This document shows positions 54,644 to 63,451 of a DNA stretch of 64,000 nt, piece after piece. This DNA comes from JABDGV01 sp964577935 (GTDB taxonomy: Bacteria; Chlamydiota; Chlamydiia; Chlamydiales; FEN-1388). Positions within the stretch are counted from its first letter, which is position 1, and each line of letters opens with the position of its first letter. The stretch spans positions 1 through 64,000 of the forward strand of contig CAZOAJ010000012.1 in NCBI GenBank assembly GCA_964577935.1, written 5' to 3'. Under the pieces are notes generated by a model. It was given only the letters and a program-made list of their open reading frames with translations, did not search any database and was not told the origin of the DNA. A program made the position numbers and the translations under genes.

Positions 54644-55996
54644 CTAAAACAGGGGATAACCCAACCCATCAAGGAAAACGAGTATGACAATTGATGGGCA
54701 AAGATATCGAAGGCAGAAAAGCAGTCCTTGTGAGATGGCAAAGCTGAGATCTGTCAAAGATGAAAATAGAAAAGCTTGGATATCTTGAGTTTTGACATTC
54801 CACCCTACAAGAAGTGATGAAGCAAGAGCTCCCAAAGGAACCATAATGCTTGTTGTTGTAAAGCAGATTACATCAAAAATAGTTTGGGTTTCAAAAAACT
54901 TAAAATTGCTTAGAAGATTAGTTGAAAGCGCTGAAGGGATGCCGATAGCCAATGAGGCAAGACATACGGTAGTTGCAGCTTGTGTTCTTGAGAGCTTCCA
55001 GTTGCTCATGCACCACTGGATTGGAGGTTCAAGGGCTGAAACCTGAGAAGTTAAGGCTGCGATAGTCACCAAAAGAAAGAAAAGAGCTCCAAGAATGTGT
55101 CCATAGTTCATGTGAGCGAAAATAGTTGGAAGTGTTTGGAATAAAAGACCTGGACCAAACGTAAGGCTTGCTCCAAACGAGGCGATAACACTCAAGATAC
55201 AAAATGTGCAAATAAGTGAAACGAGTGTATCAGCTGCAAGAACTACCAGTGACGCTTTTCCCATTGACGATGTGGTTTTGAGATAGCTTCCGTATGTACA
55301 TAAAGTTCCTTGACCAACACTTAGGGTAAAAAATGCATGCCCTAAAGCAATCATTAATCCCATTGGTTTAAGTTGCTGCGAAAAGCTTGCCATTTCACTG
55401 AAAGCTGCAAATGATCCAGGGTTCATAAGAGATTCAATCAAGAGCATGATTAAGCAGACGAAGAATATGGGCATAAAGATCCTTGAGCATCGTTCTATGC
55501 CTTCTTGAACAGTCGAACGAACAAAGAAATACGCTAAAAGCATAAATGCAAAATGATATCGAAGGCACCAAAGAGCCGATGAAACATGACTATTCCAAGC
55601 TGTTTCGGCCTCAGAAAGGGTCGAAATTGCGTGAGATCCTAAAAGTGATTCCCAAAAATATCCTAAAACCCATCCGGCAACAACGCTATAAAAAGTGCTG
55701 ATCATGAAGCCTGTAAGCACTGTGAACGATCCCATTTTTTTCCAAAAAGGACTTTTTCCAATCAAATAGAAGGCTTCTTGCGGTCCCTTGCCTGTTGTTT
55801 TTCCTAAAAATACTTCGGAAAGAAACAGGGGAAGTCCGGACATGATAAGAAAAATGAGGTAGCAAAATATAATTTTGCCGCCACCAAAGGATCCAACGAG
55901 GTATGGAAACCTCCATACATTTGCTAGGCCGATTGCAGATCCTGAAGTGGCTAGAATAAAGCCGATTTTACCGCTGAATTTTTCTTCTCGGGACAT
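54644..55996 (-). CDS. Sodium-dependent transporter of the NSS/SNF family
   Basis: 450 residues with about eleven membrane segments. The first carries the family signature GSAIGLANVWRFPYLVGSFGG with the Na+-binding residues. NSS proteins import amino acids or related compounds with Na+, as in C. trachomatis, which has homologues. Substrate cannot be inferred. 275 bases separate its start from the barrel gene and contain poly-T runs but no clear element. Confidence 0.92.
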   Translation of the reverse strand: MSREEKFSGKIGFILATSGSAIGLANVWRFPYLVGSFGGGKIIFCYLIFLIMSGLPLFLSEVFLGKTTGKGPQEAFYLIGKSPFWKKMGSFTVLTGFMISTFYSVVAGWVLGYFWESLLGSHAISTLSEAETAWNSHVSSALWCLRYHFAFMLLAYFFVRSTVQEGIERCSRIFMPIFFVCLIMLLIESLMNPGSFAAFSEMASFSQQLKPMGLMIALGHAFFTLSVGQGTLCTYGSYLKTTSSMGKASLVVLAADTLVSLICTFCILSVIASFGASLTFGPGLLFQTLPTIFAHMNYGHILGALFFLLVTIAALTSQVSALEPPIQWCMSNWKLSRTQAATTVCLASLAIGIPSALSTNLLSNFKFFETQTIFDVICFTTTSIMVPLGALASSLLVGWNVKTQDIQAFLFSSLTDLSFAISQGLLFCLRYLCPSIVILVFLDGLGYPLF

Positions 55997-56271
55997 GGTG
56001 CTTTAAAAATTTAAGTTTTTGGGTTGCAAGTCTACAAAACTGTAGCATCAAAAATGGTCAAATTGTCAGTTTCGGAAAGTATAACACAAAAAATCTTTCA
56101 GTTTTTTTATTTTTTAAGATTTGCCCTCATAAAGCTCTAGGAGATCAATTTTCGAGTTGTCTTAGGTTTTATTAAGAAAAAAATTTTGTAATAGTGGTTG
56201 TAAAAAAATGCCAAGAGAAGTTAGTGAGTAAGAGACCTTTAAATTAAGGTTTCAACAAGGAGAAGGATCCT

Positions 56272-57210
56272 ATGAAACGTTTCATCGCTTTGTGCGCATT
56301 GACAGTAGCTCCGTTTGCACTTAAGGCAGACGCGCAATCTGTTGATGCAAAAGGAATGACTAGTTCTTCAGGCAGCTCAAGCTGTACCGATTGGGTATGC
56401 ACACCAACTGCTGCTGACAAAGAAACATGGAATGATAGAACAAGACTTATTGGCGTTTTCAATAAGTCAAATCGAGCTATTTGGGATATCGCAACTATTC
56501 AGCCTCTCTACAGAACCGAAGGTTCGATGGCGAATACCGTATTCCTTCAGGCTGACTACGGTGCTAAAAGATGGGATCAAGGTATGTTCACTATTGGCGT
56601 TGGATATCGCCATTTAGCAGCATGCAACAACTACATGATCGGCGTTAACCTTTTCTTCGATCATCGATGGAATCATCATCATCACAGCCACAAACATCAT
56701 CATGGTTCCAATGGTCTTGGAGCAGGTCTTGAGTGGTTTGGTCGATATTTCACAGTTCGTTTAGATCATGGAAGCGTACGTAAGAGTGGTCATACCCACA
56801 ACTTACAAAACTTCTGGGGTCATCATCGTCAAACGACAGATCTTATCCTCAATTTCCAACTTCCATATTTACCATGGACAGTTGCGTCATTTGGGCCAAG
56901 ATGGAACAGTGGCCACCACCACCATCATGACCATAACTGGAAGACATTCAGCAAGCACAACTGGTTCTATGGCTTGAAGATGAATCTTGCAGGTCCTGTT
57001 GCTCTTGAGACTGGCTTCGATAAAGGCTGGGGACAAGGTGGCTTTGTAGCTCTTGTTCTTAACTTGGGTCGAGCATCTTGCACAGAGCATACACTCTCTG
57101 ATGGGGATGTATTCGGTGCGCAAGCTTTCACTGCACGTGACCTCAAAAATTACACATTACAGCCAATCGAAAACTATTTCGATAGCATGTTCTGGCAGCG
57201 TAATCACTAA
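56272..57210 (+). CDS. Inverse-autotransporter-like outer-membrane beta-barrel with His-rich loops
   Basis: 312 residues with a signal peptide (MKRFIALCALTVAPFALKADA). AAGGAG lies nine bases upstream. The body resembles the beta-domain of inverse autotransporters (intimin/invasin): QPLYRTEGSMANTVFLQADY, GVGYRH, YMIGVNLFFDHRW, GLGAGLEWFGRYFTVRLD. Two loops are packed with His: about 135-145 (HHHHSHKHHH) and 216-223 (HHHHHDHN). No passenger domain follows; it ends about 60 residues after the last strand. Probably an abundant outer-membrane protein; the loops suggest Zn, Ni or Cu binding (inference). Confidence 0.85.
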   Translation: MKRFIALCALTVAPFALKADAQSVDAKGMTSSSGSSSCTDWVCTPTAADKETWNDRTRLIGVFNKSNRAIWDIATIQPLYRTEGSMANTVFLQADYGAKRWDQGMFTIGVGYRHLAACNNYMIGVNLFFDHRWNHHHHSHKHHHGSNGLGAGLEWFGRYFTVRLDHGSVRKSGHTHNLQNFWGHHRQTTDLILNFQLPYLPWTVASFGPRWNSGHHHHHDHNWKTFSKHNWFYGLKMNLAGPVALETGFDKGWGQGGFVALVLNLGRASCTEHTLSDGDVFGAQAFTARDLKNYTLQPIENYFDSMFWQRNH

Positions 57211-57239
57211 TTTTTGTTGATCCTGTAGTTTCTCCACGT

Positions 57240-57275
57240 GGGCAGTAAGAGGTAATACTCTTACTGCCCTTTCTT
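57240..57275 (+). terminator. Intrinsic terminator of the barrel gene
   Basis: Perfect 12-bp stem gggcagtaagag/ctcttactgccc with a 6-base loop followed by tttcttatt, 30 bases past the stop. Confidence 0.85.
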
Positions 57276-57281
57276 ATTCCT

Positions 57282-57833
57282 TCATACCAAATTGTTTGAA
57301 TTGAGTAAGATTCGAATTTGTTCTTCACGCGCAGCTATTCTCAAAGGTGGACCAAACGATCCATCAGATGCTGGGTGTTCTCCCCATTCATCAAAAGTAT
57401 CCCCAAATTGTTCAATAAAGAGAGGTTTGCTAAAAGCTCGATAATTTTGATCGGCATTGTGATCAAAATAAAAACGCGTTGTGTAGGGAAGAAGGGTGAA
57501 TTCTCGAATGAAGTTGAAAAATCGTGTGATGAAGTTTGAGTTTTGAACTTGTGTGTCACTGATTTCGTAGAACCGCTTTAGCTTCTTTACGGCTTCTACT
57601 CCTGCAATTCGCTCTTGGGGTGTTAAGTTGCATGCATCAGAATGCTGCTCGCTTGCGTTCAATAACTTTTTAGCTATATCGTCTAGGTAGACCGAACCGC
57701 TACTTTCCTTGACTTCTATCACCCGACCACCAAAAAAGGTGATTTTGGGCTGAGCTCTATCAAGCAAATCGTTGACTTCGTTTATTTGAGTCGTAAAATT
57801 GAGAGAATTTAAACGCGTTAGTAAAGATTCCAT
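57282..57833 (-). CDS. Hypothetical 183-residue protein
   Basis: No family recognised. It is mixed helical with ITFFGGRVIEVKE near residue 31, a patch loosely like the TFxGxxxxxP segment of the 45.9-50.6 kb paralogues, and an aromatic acidic C-terminal part (QFGDTFDEWGEHPASDGSFG). No signal peptide or membrane segment. It may be cytosolic or a type III substrate. Confidence 0.55.
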   Translation of the reverse strand: MESLLTRLNSLNFTTQINEVNDLLDRAQPKITFFGGRVIEVKESSGSVYLDDIAKKLLNASEQHSDACNLTPQERIAGVEAVKKLKRFYEISDTQVQNSNFITRFFNFIREFTLLPYTTRFYFDHNADQNYRAFSKPLFIEQFGDTFDEWGEHPASDGSFGPPLRIAAREEQIRILLNSNNLV

Positions 57834-57919
57834 TTATTCCATCAAATATTTTTTAATACGACTATTGTATCATATTTTATGTAAAAATAAACTGTAAATT
57901 ATTAATTATATAAGATGAA

Positions 57920-58783
57920 TTAAAATTCATTTATTCGTGCATAAGGTTCTTTCGACCGTATGTATAGGTCGAGTTTATGCTGAAGTTCACGGTTGACGCG
58001 GTCGTCGCTAATAGGATTCTCTCTGTTATAGACATACATAATGCGCGATATAAACTTGGCTCGACGCCCTGACATTTCAAAAAGGGGAAGTAGGAATGCT
58101 GTATCCCAAGCCATCGGATAGAACTCTCCGTTATACAGGAGATCCTCTTTTTTGATTCGATGAAAGAGTCCTGCATAGAAGGTTCTTAAATGGGTCATCC
58201 CTCCAATTTTTCGAAGATCGTTATTATCTAGAGCGGACTTTGGAACTTCTTGAGCAAAGCCTAAAGCATTATCCGGATAGGTAATAAATTGGCCATAGGT
58301 TAGCCATACGTTTGGGTCTGAATAGACCTCGTTAAGGTATGCTAAGACATCGTTATCGGGCAGCCAGTCATCTCCATCAATAGCGACAATAATTTCATTT
58401 TTTTTGCTTGCCATAATCGCGTGGTAGTAGTTTGCAAGGCCGCCTGCTCGCTCTTTGTTTTGAATTAAGCTGGCCTGATGCTTATTTCCCAATCGTTTGA
58501 AGTATTCTTTAACGAGTTCTCCATTACCGTCGGTTGATGCATCATCAATATAGACTACACGGTAGTTTGGATAAGATTGGGCAAAGATAGAATCGAGGTT
58601 TCGTTTGCAATATTTTGCGTTATTGTACGAAGGGATAATAATAACAAAGGATTTATCTACGTTCGTTTCAGAGCACATGTCATTTGATGTAGAATGGAGT
58701 TGTACGGTTGAGCAGATAAGAAGGGCAAACCGACAAATGAAGGCTTTTGTGGATTTTCGAAGGTTTTTGTAACTGTCTAACAT
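57920..58783 (-). CDS. GT2 family glycosyltransferase with N-terminal signal
   Basis: 287 residues. A basic N-terminus and hydrophobic stretch (KAFICRFALLICSTVQLHS, about 12-30) precede a GT-A domain opening FVIIIPSYNNAKYCKRNLDS. The DDAST and DGDD acidic motifs (IDDASTDGNGELV near 77, AIDGDDWLPD near 132) are those of active GT2 enzymes. GAGG lies nine bases upstream of ATG 58783. A third glycosyltransferase in this window with an export-type N-terminus. Donor and acceptor unknown. Confidence 0.82.
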   Translation of the reverse strand: MLDSYKNLRKSTKAFICRFALLICSTVQLHSTSNDMCSETNVDKSFVIIIPSYNNAKYCKRNLDSIFAQSYPNYRVVYIDDASTDGNGELVKEYFKRLGNKHQASLIQNKERAGGLANYYHAIMASKKNEIIVAIDGDDWLPDNDVLAYLNEVYSDPNVWLTYGQFITYPDNALGFAQEVPKSALDNNDLRKIGGMTHLRTFYAGLFHRIKKEDLLYNGEFYPMAWDTAFLLPLFEMSGRRAKFISRIMYVYNRENPISDDRVNRELQHKLDLYIRSKEPYARINEF

Positions 58784-58981
58784 AGTCTAAGGCCTCAATA
58801 GTGGTAATACGCATAGTAGATCATTCAGGGGCCGTGCAAATTATTCTTATGCAGTCCCAAAGCTTTGAGAACTAAATGCGGAATCTGAATTTTTTGAAAG
58901 ATTTTTCTTACAGCGAAAAGAACTATTGATCTATACGAATTCATGTTTCTAACCTAAACGTCGATGTATAGAGGTTGAAGT

Positions 58982-59752
58982 ATGATGAGGCTTGCTCTGG
59001 TATTCGGGTTCATTTTCAATTCATGCTTTGCTGTGCAAGAGCCTCCTCGAGATATCCCAAAGGAATTCTATGAGGGATTTACTATGGGCGGTAAGATTCC
59101 TGTGGTCAATTACTACATCGATGATACCTATTCGGATTCGATGCCTATCTTCTACTCCAAAAGTTCTATCGACCTTAATATTGAGAAAGTACGCAAAAAA
59201 GAGATGAGTTATTATGGGCATACGGATATCTGGCTGTACCAAGCTTTAGAAAAGTATCCTATAGTAGGGAAAGAGGTGGCTATAGTTGGTTCCAATATGC
59301 CTTGGTATGAAAGCATTGTTTTGGCTTATGGTGGGATTCCAACTACTATTGAATACAACAAGATCGTTACCGATGACCCTCGTTTAAAGATTCTGACTGT
59401 CCATGAGTATGAAAAAAATCCGAAGAAATTCGATGTTGTCATCTCAATATCAAGTGTTGAACATGATGGCCTAGGTAGGTATGGAGATCCTGTAAATCCA
59501 AATGGCGATTTAGAGTTTATGGCAAAAGCCAAACGACAAATGGTCAAAAATGATGGTCATTTAATTCTTGCGGTTCCTGTAGGTCCTGATGCTCTATATT
59601 GGAATGCTCATAGAATTTATGGACCTATTCGATTTCCAAAGTTATGCAATGAATGGAAGATTCTTGACAGCTTTGGTTTTAAGGTAGAAGACTTTACCGG
59701 TGCATTTGGAAATAGCGGCCATCAGCCAATCTTCTATCTTGCTCCTCAATAA
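58982..59752 (+). CDS. DUF268 protein with signal peptide
   Basis: 256 residues. GAGG lies seven bases upstream of ATG 58982. A signal peptide (MMRLALVFGFIFNSCFA) is followed by a DUF268 domain: VAIVGSNMPWYESIVLAYGG, TIEYNK, SISSVEHDGLGRYGDPVNP near 157 and VPVGPDALYWNAHRIYG. DUF268, first named in Caenorhabditis, has a Rossmann-like methyltransferase fold by sequence. Divergent from the GT2 gene (198 bases apart), so they may belong to one surface-sugar module. Confidence 0.82.
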   Translation: MMRLALVFGFIFNSCFAVQEPPRDIPKEFYEGFTMGGKIPVVNYYIDDTYSDSMPIFYSKSSIDLNIEKVRKKEMSYYGHTDIWLYQALEKYPIVGKEVAIVGSNMPWYESIVLAYGGIPTTIEYNKIVTDDPRLKILTVHEYEKNPKKFDVVISISSVEHDGLGRYGDPVNPNGDLEFMAKAKRQMVKNDGHLILAVPVGPDALYWNAHRIYGPIRFPKLCNEWKILDSFGFKVEDFTGAFGNSGHQPIFYLAPQ

Positions 59753-59822
59753 GGCTGTACACTTATCCTTGACAGTTCTGAACGGAATTTGGAGCAGTTT
59801 ATTCGGTTTGTTTTATCCTCCC

Positions 59823-60836
59823 TTACGCATTCATTGTTTCTACAGGCTTTTGGTCAGATACATCGGATGCATCAGCGGTTGCATCGTTATCGACATCTAG
59901 ATCATATGGAGGAAGCGGATCTGCTTCAATAAAGACGTCGAATTGTTGACCGACGTAGACTGGAAAGTCTTTTGGCGGTTCAAATGTAAAGAGTACCTGT
60001 AAAACGCGAGTGTCAACTCGCTCGTCGCTTGCTCCTGTAAGTGATTTCTTTGGAACGACATAAGGTTCGATTCGAAGGAATTTTAAGGGGATTTTCCTTC
60101 TAAATAAACCCTTTGGATAGGCGACAGCAGGTTTGCCTGGAATTACTCTTGGAGCTACCTGTTCATCGATGTCGACGCGCATTTGGAGAATATTTACGTC
60201 TCCCATCATAATAACAGGGCCCTCTTCTCCGGTTATTTGCTGAAGATAGTCTCCCTTGCGGATGGTGTGCCGTAGGATTTTTCCATCTTTTGGAGCACGA
60301 ATTGTGTGGATCTGCAGTTGTGTGAGGTCTGCTTGAACTTGTTCTTCAGCGCTCTTTAAAAGTCCTTTTGCAATCTCATAATCATATGTTCGAATTGAGA
60401 TTTCTTCATTGCTCACTGCTCCTGTCCCTATCAGGGGTAGAACTCGAAGGTAGAGATCTTCGGCCTTTAAAAATTGAGAACGAGCTTCTTCAACTTTTGC
60501 TTTATCTACTTCAAGTTGTGCTCGAATAGCTCTTGTATCTAGCGTGTAGAGAGGCTGGTCTTTTTTAACAATATCGGAAACAGATACAAAAATATCTTCT
60601 ACGAGCGCACCTACGGGGTTTCCTAAAAAAATATCTTCATGAAACGCTTCAACGATTCCAGCTCCTGCTGCAGCATGAGGATATGGGTTAAGAGGCGGAG
60701 GAGCGATCATATTAGTTTTATCACTCGAGACATTATTAGGATCCTTGGGTATGGCAAAAGCTACGAGAATGCCGACGATAGAGAAACCGATGGCTATCCA
60801 TCTCCAGAACAAAGTCGGTTTTTTGTTTTCGCTCAT
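59823..60836 (-). CDS. Membrane-fusion (HlyD/DevB-like) exporter subunit
   Basis: 337 residues: an N-terminal membrane segment (about 10-27), a biotinyl-lipoyl-like half motif (GNPVGALVEDIFVSVSDIVK), a coiled-coil hairpin (about 110-180) and the second half (IRAPKDGKILRHTIRKGDYL), then a beta-barrel part. It bridges the inner-membrane ABC exporter to the outer membrane. Start and ATPase stop overlap by four bases (coupled). Confidence 0.88.
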   Translation of the reverse strand: MSENKKPTLFWRWIAIGFSIVGILVAFAIPKDPNNVSSDKTNMIAPPPLNPYPHAAAGAGIVEAFHEDIFLGNPVGALVEDIFVSVSDIVKKDQPLYTLDTRAIRAQLEVDKAKVEEARSQFLKAEDLYLRVLPLIGTGAVSNEEISIRTYDYEIAKGLLKSAEEQVQADLTQLQIHTIRAPKDGKILRHTIRKGDYLQQITGEEGPVIMMGDVNILQMRVDIDEQVAPRVIPGKPAVAYPKGLFRRKIPLKFLRIEPYVVPKKSLTGASDERVDTRVLQVLFTFEPPKDFPVYVGQQFDVFIEADPLPPYDLDVDNDATADASDVSDQKPVETMNA

Positions 60837-61555
60837 ACGTGGCGGACGTCCTGCGTTATTTGAGTTTGAGAAGAATTGATTGTTTTAATTAGGCCATCAT
60901 CCATTTCAATGATTGTCGATGCGTATTGAAAGATACGATGATCGTGAGTGACAACCAAGACAGTTCTTTTTGATTCCTGTGCTATCTCGGAAAGAATCTT
61001 CATTACCCTGATTCCATTCTCGAAGTCGAGAGCGGCTGTTGGCTCATCGCAAATGATTAATTGAGGATTATGGACAATTGCTCGAGCAATAGCTACTCGT
61101 TGCTGTTGGCCTCCCGATAAAAGCTTGGGGTATCTCCATGCTTTATCTTCAATACCAACGAGAGCGAGTGTTCTTATTGCCTCATCTAATGCCTTCGTTC
61201 TCTCGATCCCTTGAATGAGAAGAGGGACTGCTACATTTTCTGCACAAGTTAATGTGGGTATGAGGTGATATTGCTGAAAGATAAACCCTACATGGCGCGC
61301 CCTGAAGTGAGTTAATTCCTCATCACTCAGAAGGTCAAGAAGCTCAGATAGGACTTTAACTTCGCCTGTGTCTGCATGGAGAGTTCCGGCTATTACCGAA
61401 AGAAGAGTCGTTTTTCCACATCCTGAAGGTCCTACGATCATGGAGAGATGTCCAGGGAAAATCTCTAAAGAGATCTCACGCAGTGCATGAACAGCATCTT
61501 CTCCTTTTCCAAACGTTTTATAGACATTTTTTAGAACGATCGATGCATTGCTCAT
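60833..61555 (-). CDS. ABC transporter ATPase (MacB/LolD/DevA type)
   Basis: 240 residues with Walker A GPSGCGKTTLL, Q-loop FIFQQYHLIPTLT, signature LSGGQQQRVAIARAI and Walker B LIICDEPTAALD. It drives the FtsX-type permease encoded upstream. It overlaps both neighbours by four bases. Confidence 0.94.
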   Translation of the reverse strand: MSNASIVLKNVYKTFGKGEDAVHALREISLEIFPGHLSMIVGPSGCGKTTLLSVIAGTLHADTGEVKVLSELLDLLSDEELTHFRARHVGFIFQQYHLIPTLTCAENVAVPLLIQGIERTKALDEAIRTLALVGIEDKAWRYPKLLSGGQQQRVAIARAIVHNPQLIICDEPTAALDFENGIRVMKILSEIAQESKRTVLVVTHDHRIFQYASTIIEMDDGLIKTINSSQTQITQDVRHV

Positions 61556-62691
61556 GTTCTGAATACCTGCGCAGGCTCAATAGAGCTGATTTTTCGTATG
61601 CCTAGAAAAACAGAGAAGAGGCAGATCATCATTACAGCAATAAATGAGGCTATCATCAACGATACTGGAAGATAAAAGGGAGGGTTTCCACGGTAAATGA
61701 CAAGCCATCCAAAAATTCCAGTAAGGCCAATTCCAAACCCGTAGCCCATGACGCCAACAGTAATTGCTTGCACAATCATCATTTTGCAGAGGGTTCTGTT
61801 TGTAACTCCCATAGCTCTTAGCGCCCCAAAATTGGGAAGATTCTCAAGAATAAACGAGTAGAACGTTTGTCCTGCTACAGCTATTCCTACAAGAAATCCT
61901 AAGATGACGGTTGTCCCAAATGAAACAGGAATTCCTGTGTTCTTAAAAAACCAACGTATCGTAGATTTGCTAAACTCATCTTCAGTATACGCCTTAAGTC
62001 CGGTCTGCAGTTCTATCTCACGGGCAACGTCGCTTGGGCTATGACCATCTTTAGCTTTGGCTATGATATAGCTTAAAACCTTCCGTTGCGGCGGCATAAA
62101 ATTCATGGCCCGTTCAAAGGTTGTGTATACATACGGATATCCAAAGAATGAGCGATCTGCTTGGCATATGCCAACGACACGAGCTTCTCGATCATTTATT
62201 TCGAAGGTATCTCCAAGTCCTATAGGATGATTTGGATCTTCGCTGAGTTTTTCAAGAGCCACTTGATCTATAATCACTCCCTTATCTTCAAAAATATCAA
62301 CAGCATTGCCTGCGGTCATATTTACGGGGAGTCCTGCTAAGGTGGAGGAATCTAGCCCTATAAGCTGTATCTGCTTGAAATAGCCGCTTTTGAGTCTTGC
62401 TTGTATAATTGTGAAGAGGAGCGGCATCGCCCACTCAACACCATCGACTGATCGAACGATTCCTATTTCAGTATTTCGCATCGATTTTGGGTCATTTACC
62501 TGCTCCACTTTCGGATCAACTACCCAGATCTCGGCTTTTGAATTACGCAGGAGAGCGGAAGCCCACCGAAGTAGCCCTAAGAAAATTGAGCCCTGTTGAG
62601 TAATTAATAATGTTGAAAAGCTTAAAGCGCAGAGAAGAAGAAGGTATTTGGCTCGGTCTCCAAACAGCATTCGAAGCGCAATATAATACAT
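61552..62691 (-). CDS. FtsX-type ABC permease (DevC-like)
   Basis: 379 residues: one N-terminal membrane segment (about 17-38), a large periplasmic domain (about 45-255) and three C-terminal segments (about 258-285, 305-330, 345-370) of the MacB/FtsX family. The order permease-ATPase-fusion protein equals a DevBCA-like exporter, which elsewhere exports glycolipids or peptides through a TolC partner. No TolC gene is in the window. Confidence 0.88.
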   Translation of the reverse strand: MYYIALRMLFGDRAKYLLLLCALSFSTLLITQQGSIFLGLLRWASALLRNSKAEIWVVDPKVEQVNDPKSMRNTEIGIVRSVDGVEWAMPLLFTIIQARLKSGYFKQIQLIGLDSSTLAGLPVNMTAGNAVDIFEDKGVIIDQVALEKLSEDPNHPIGLGDTFEINDREARVVGICQADRSFFGYPYVYTTFERAMNFMPPQRKVLSYIIAKAKDGHSPSDVAREIELQTGLKAYTEDEFSKSTIRWFFKNTGIPVSFGTTVILGFLVGIAVAGQTFYSFILENLPNFGALRAMGVTNRTLCKMMIVQAITVGVMGYGFGIGLTGIFGWLVIYRGNPPFYLPVSLMIASFIAVMMICLFSVFLGIRKISSIEPAQVFRT

Positions 62692-62841
62692 GGACTCAGA
62701 ATCCTTAAGGCTTACTATGTAAAAGCTAAGAACAGTTCATAAGAACATTTCAAAAGAGGTAGTGATAGTTGAAAGAAGACTAATTTGAAAGGAAATATGA
62801 GACCTCAGAGCAAGCTGTAATAATTAGTTCTTTAACCGGTA

Positions 62842-63345
62842 TCACGAAGATTTGTCCAAGATCGATTTGATGAATGGGTCCTTGATGCGTCTATATTCAA
62901 CGCCATTTTCTTGGGATAACTCTGAGGCTATTTTCTTTATACGTGCATATTCTTCTATGGCCACTGGATGGCTTCTTAGATAATCTCGAAACCAAATTAA
63001 ATTTTTCCATTCAACGCTTTCAAGGTATGTGAGGTGTACATGATATTTTCGATGGGACTTTTCTTTATCTGGGAGATCGATTTTAAAATAAAGCCTTTCT
63101 TGAGTGCTCCAGTCAGCTCGATATTCATATCCCAATTCTTGTAGTTGTGCACAGGTGTTTTCGAGAGCTGATTTTTCAACGGCTAAAGCGATGTCGATGA
63201 TTCCTTTGCCGCCAAGTCCTGGTACTGCTGTACTGCCCACATGCTGTATGTCTAAGTGCTTATTGATCTGTTTCGAAATTCGTGACTTTTCAAGCGAGAA
63301 TAGCTCTTCAAAGATCCTGCTATATGGTTTGAATATGTATTTCAT
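62842..63345 (-). CDS. GrpB family protein (UPF0157)
   Basis: 167 residues with the nucleotidyltransferase-like motif HVGSTAVPGLGGKGIIDIAL near 36-55 and RKYHVHLTYLES near 120. GrpB proteins have a nucleotidyltransferase fold; the reaction is unknown. Stand-alone, not fused to dephospho-CoA kinase. Confidence 0.88.
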   Translation of the reverse strand: MKYIFKPYSRIFEELFSLEKSRISKQINKHLDIQHVGSTAVPGLGGKGIIDIALAVEKSALENTCAQLQELGYEYRADWSTQERLYFKIDLPDKEKSHRKYHVHLTYLESVEWKNLIWFRDYLRSHPVAIEEYARIKKIASELSQENGVEYRRIKDPFIKSILDKSS

Positions 63346-63451
63346 AACGAGAGATCATTGTTAAATAAGTGGGGGAGTCTATTTTCATCGATTAAACCAC
63401 TTTTCAGATTAACTATCTTTAAGAAATAATAGGATTAATTGGAGTCAATAA

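Noticed and set aside
55997..56271. Promoter hexamers before the barrel gene
   Set aside because: Only weak matches in AT-rich sequence; no box could be chosen with confidence.
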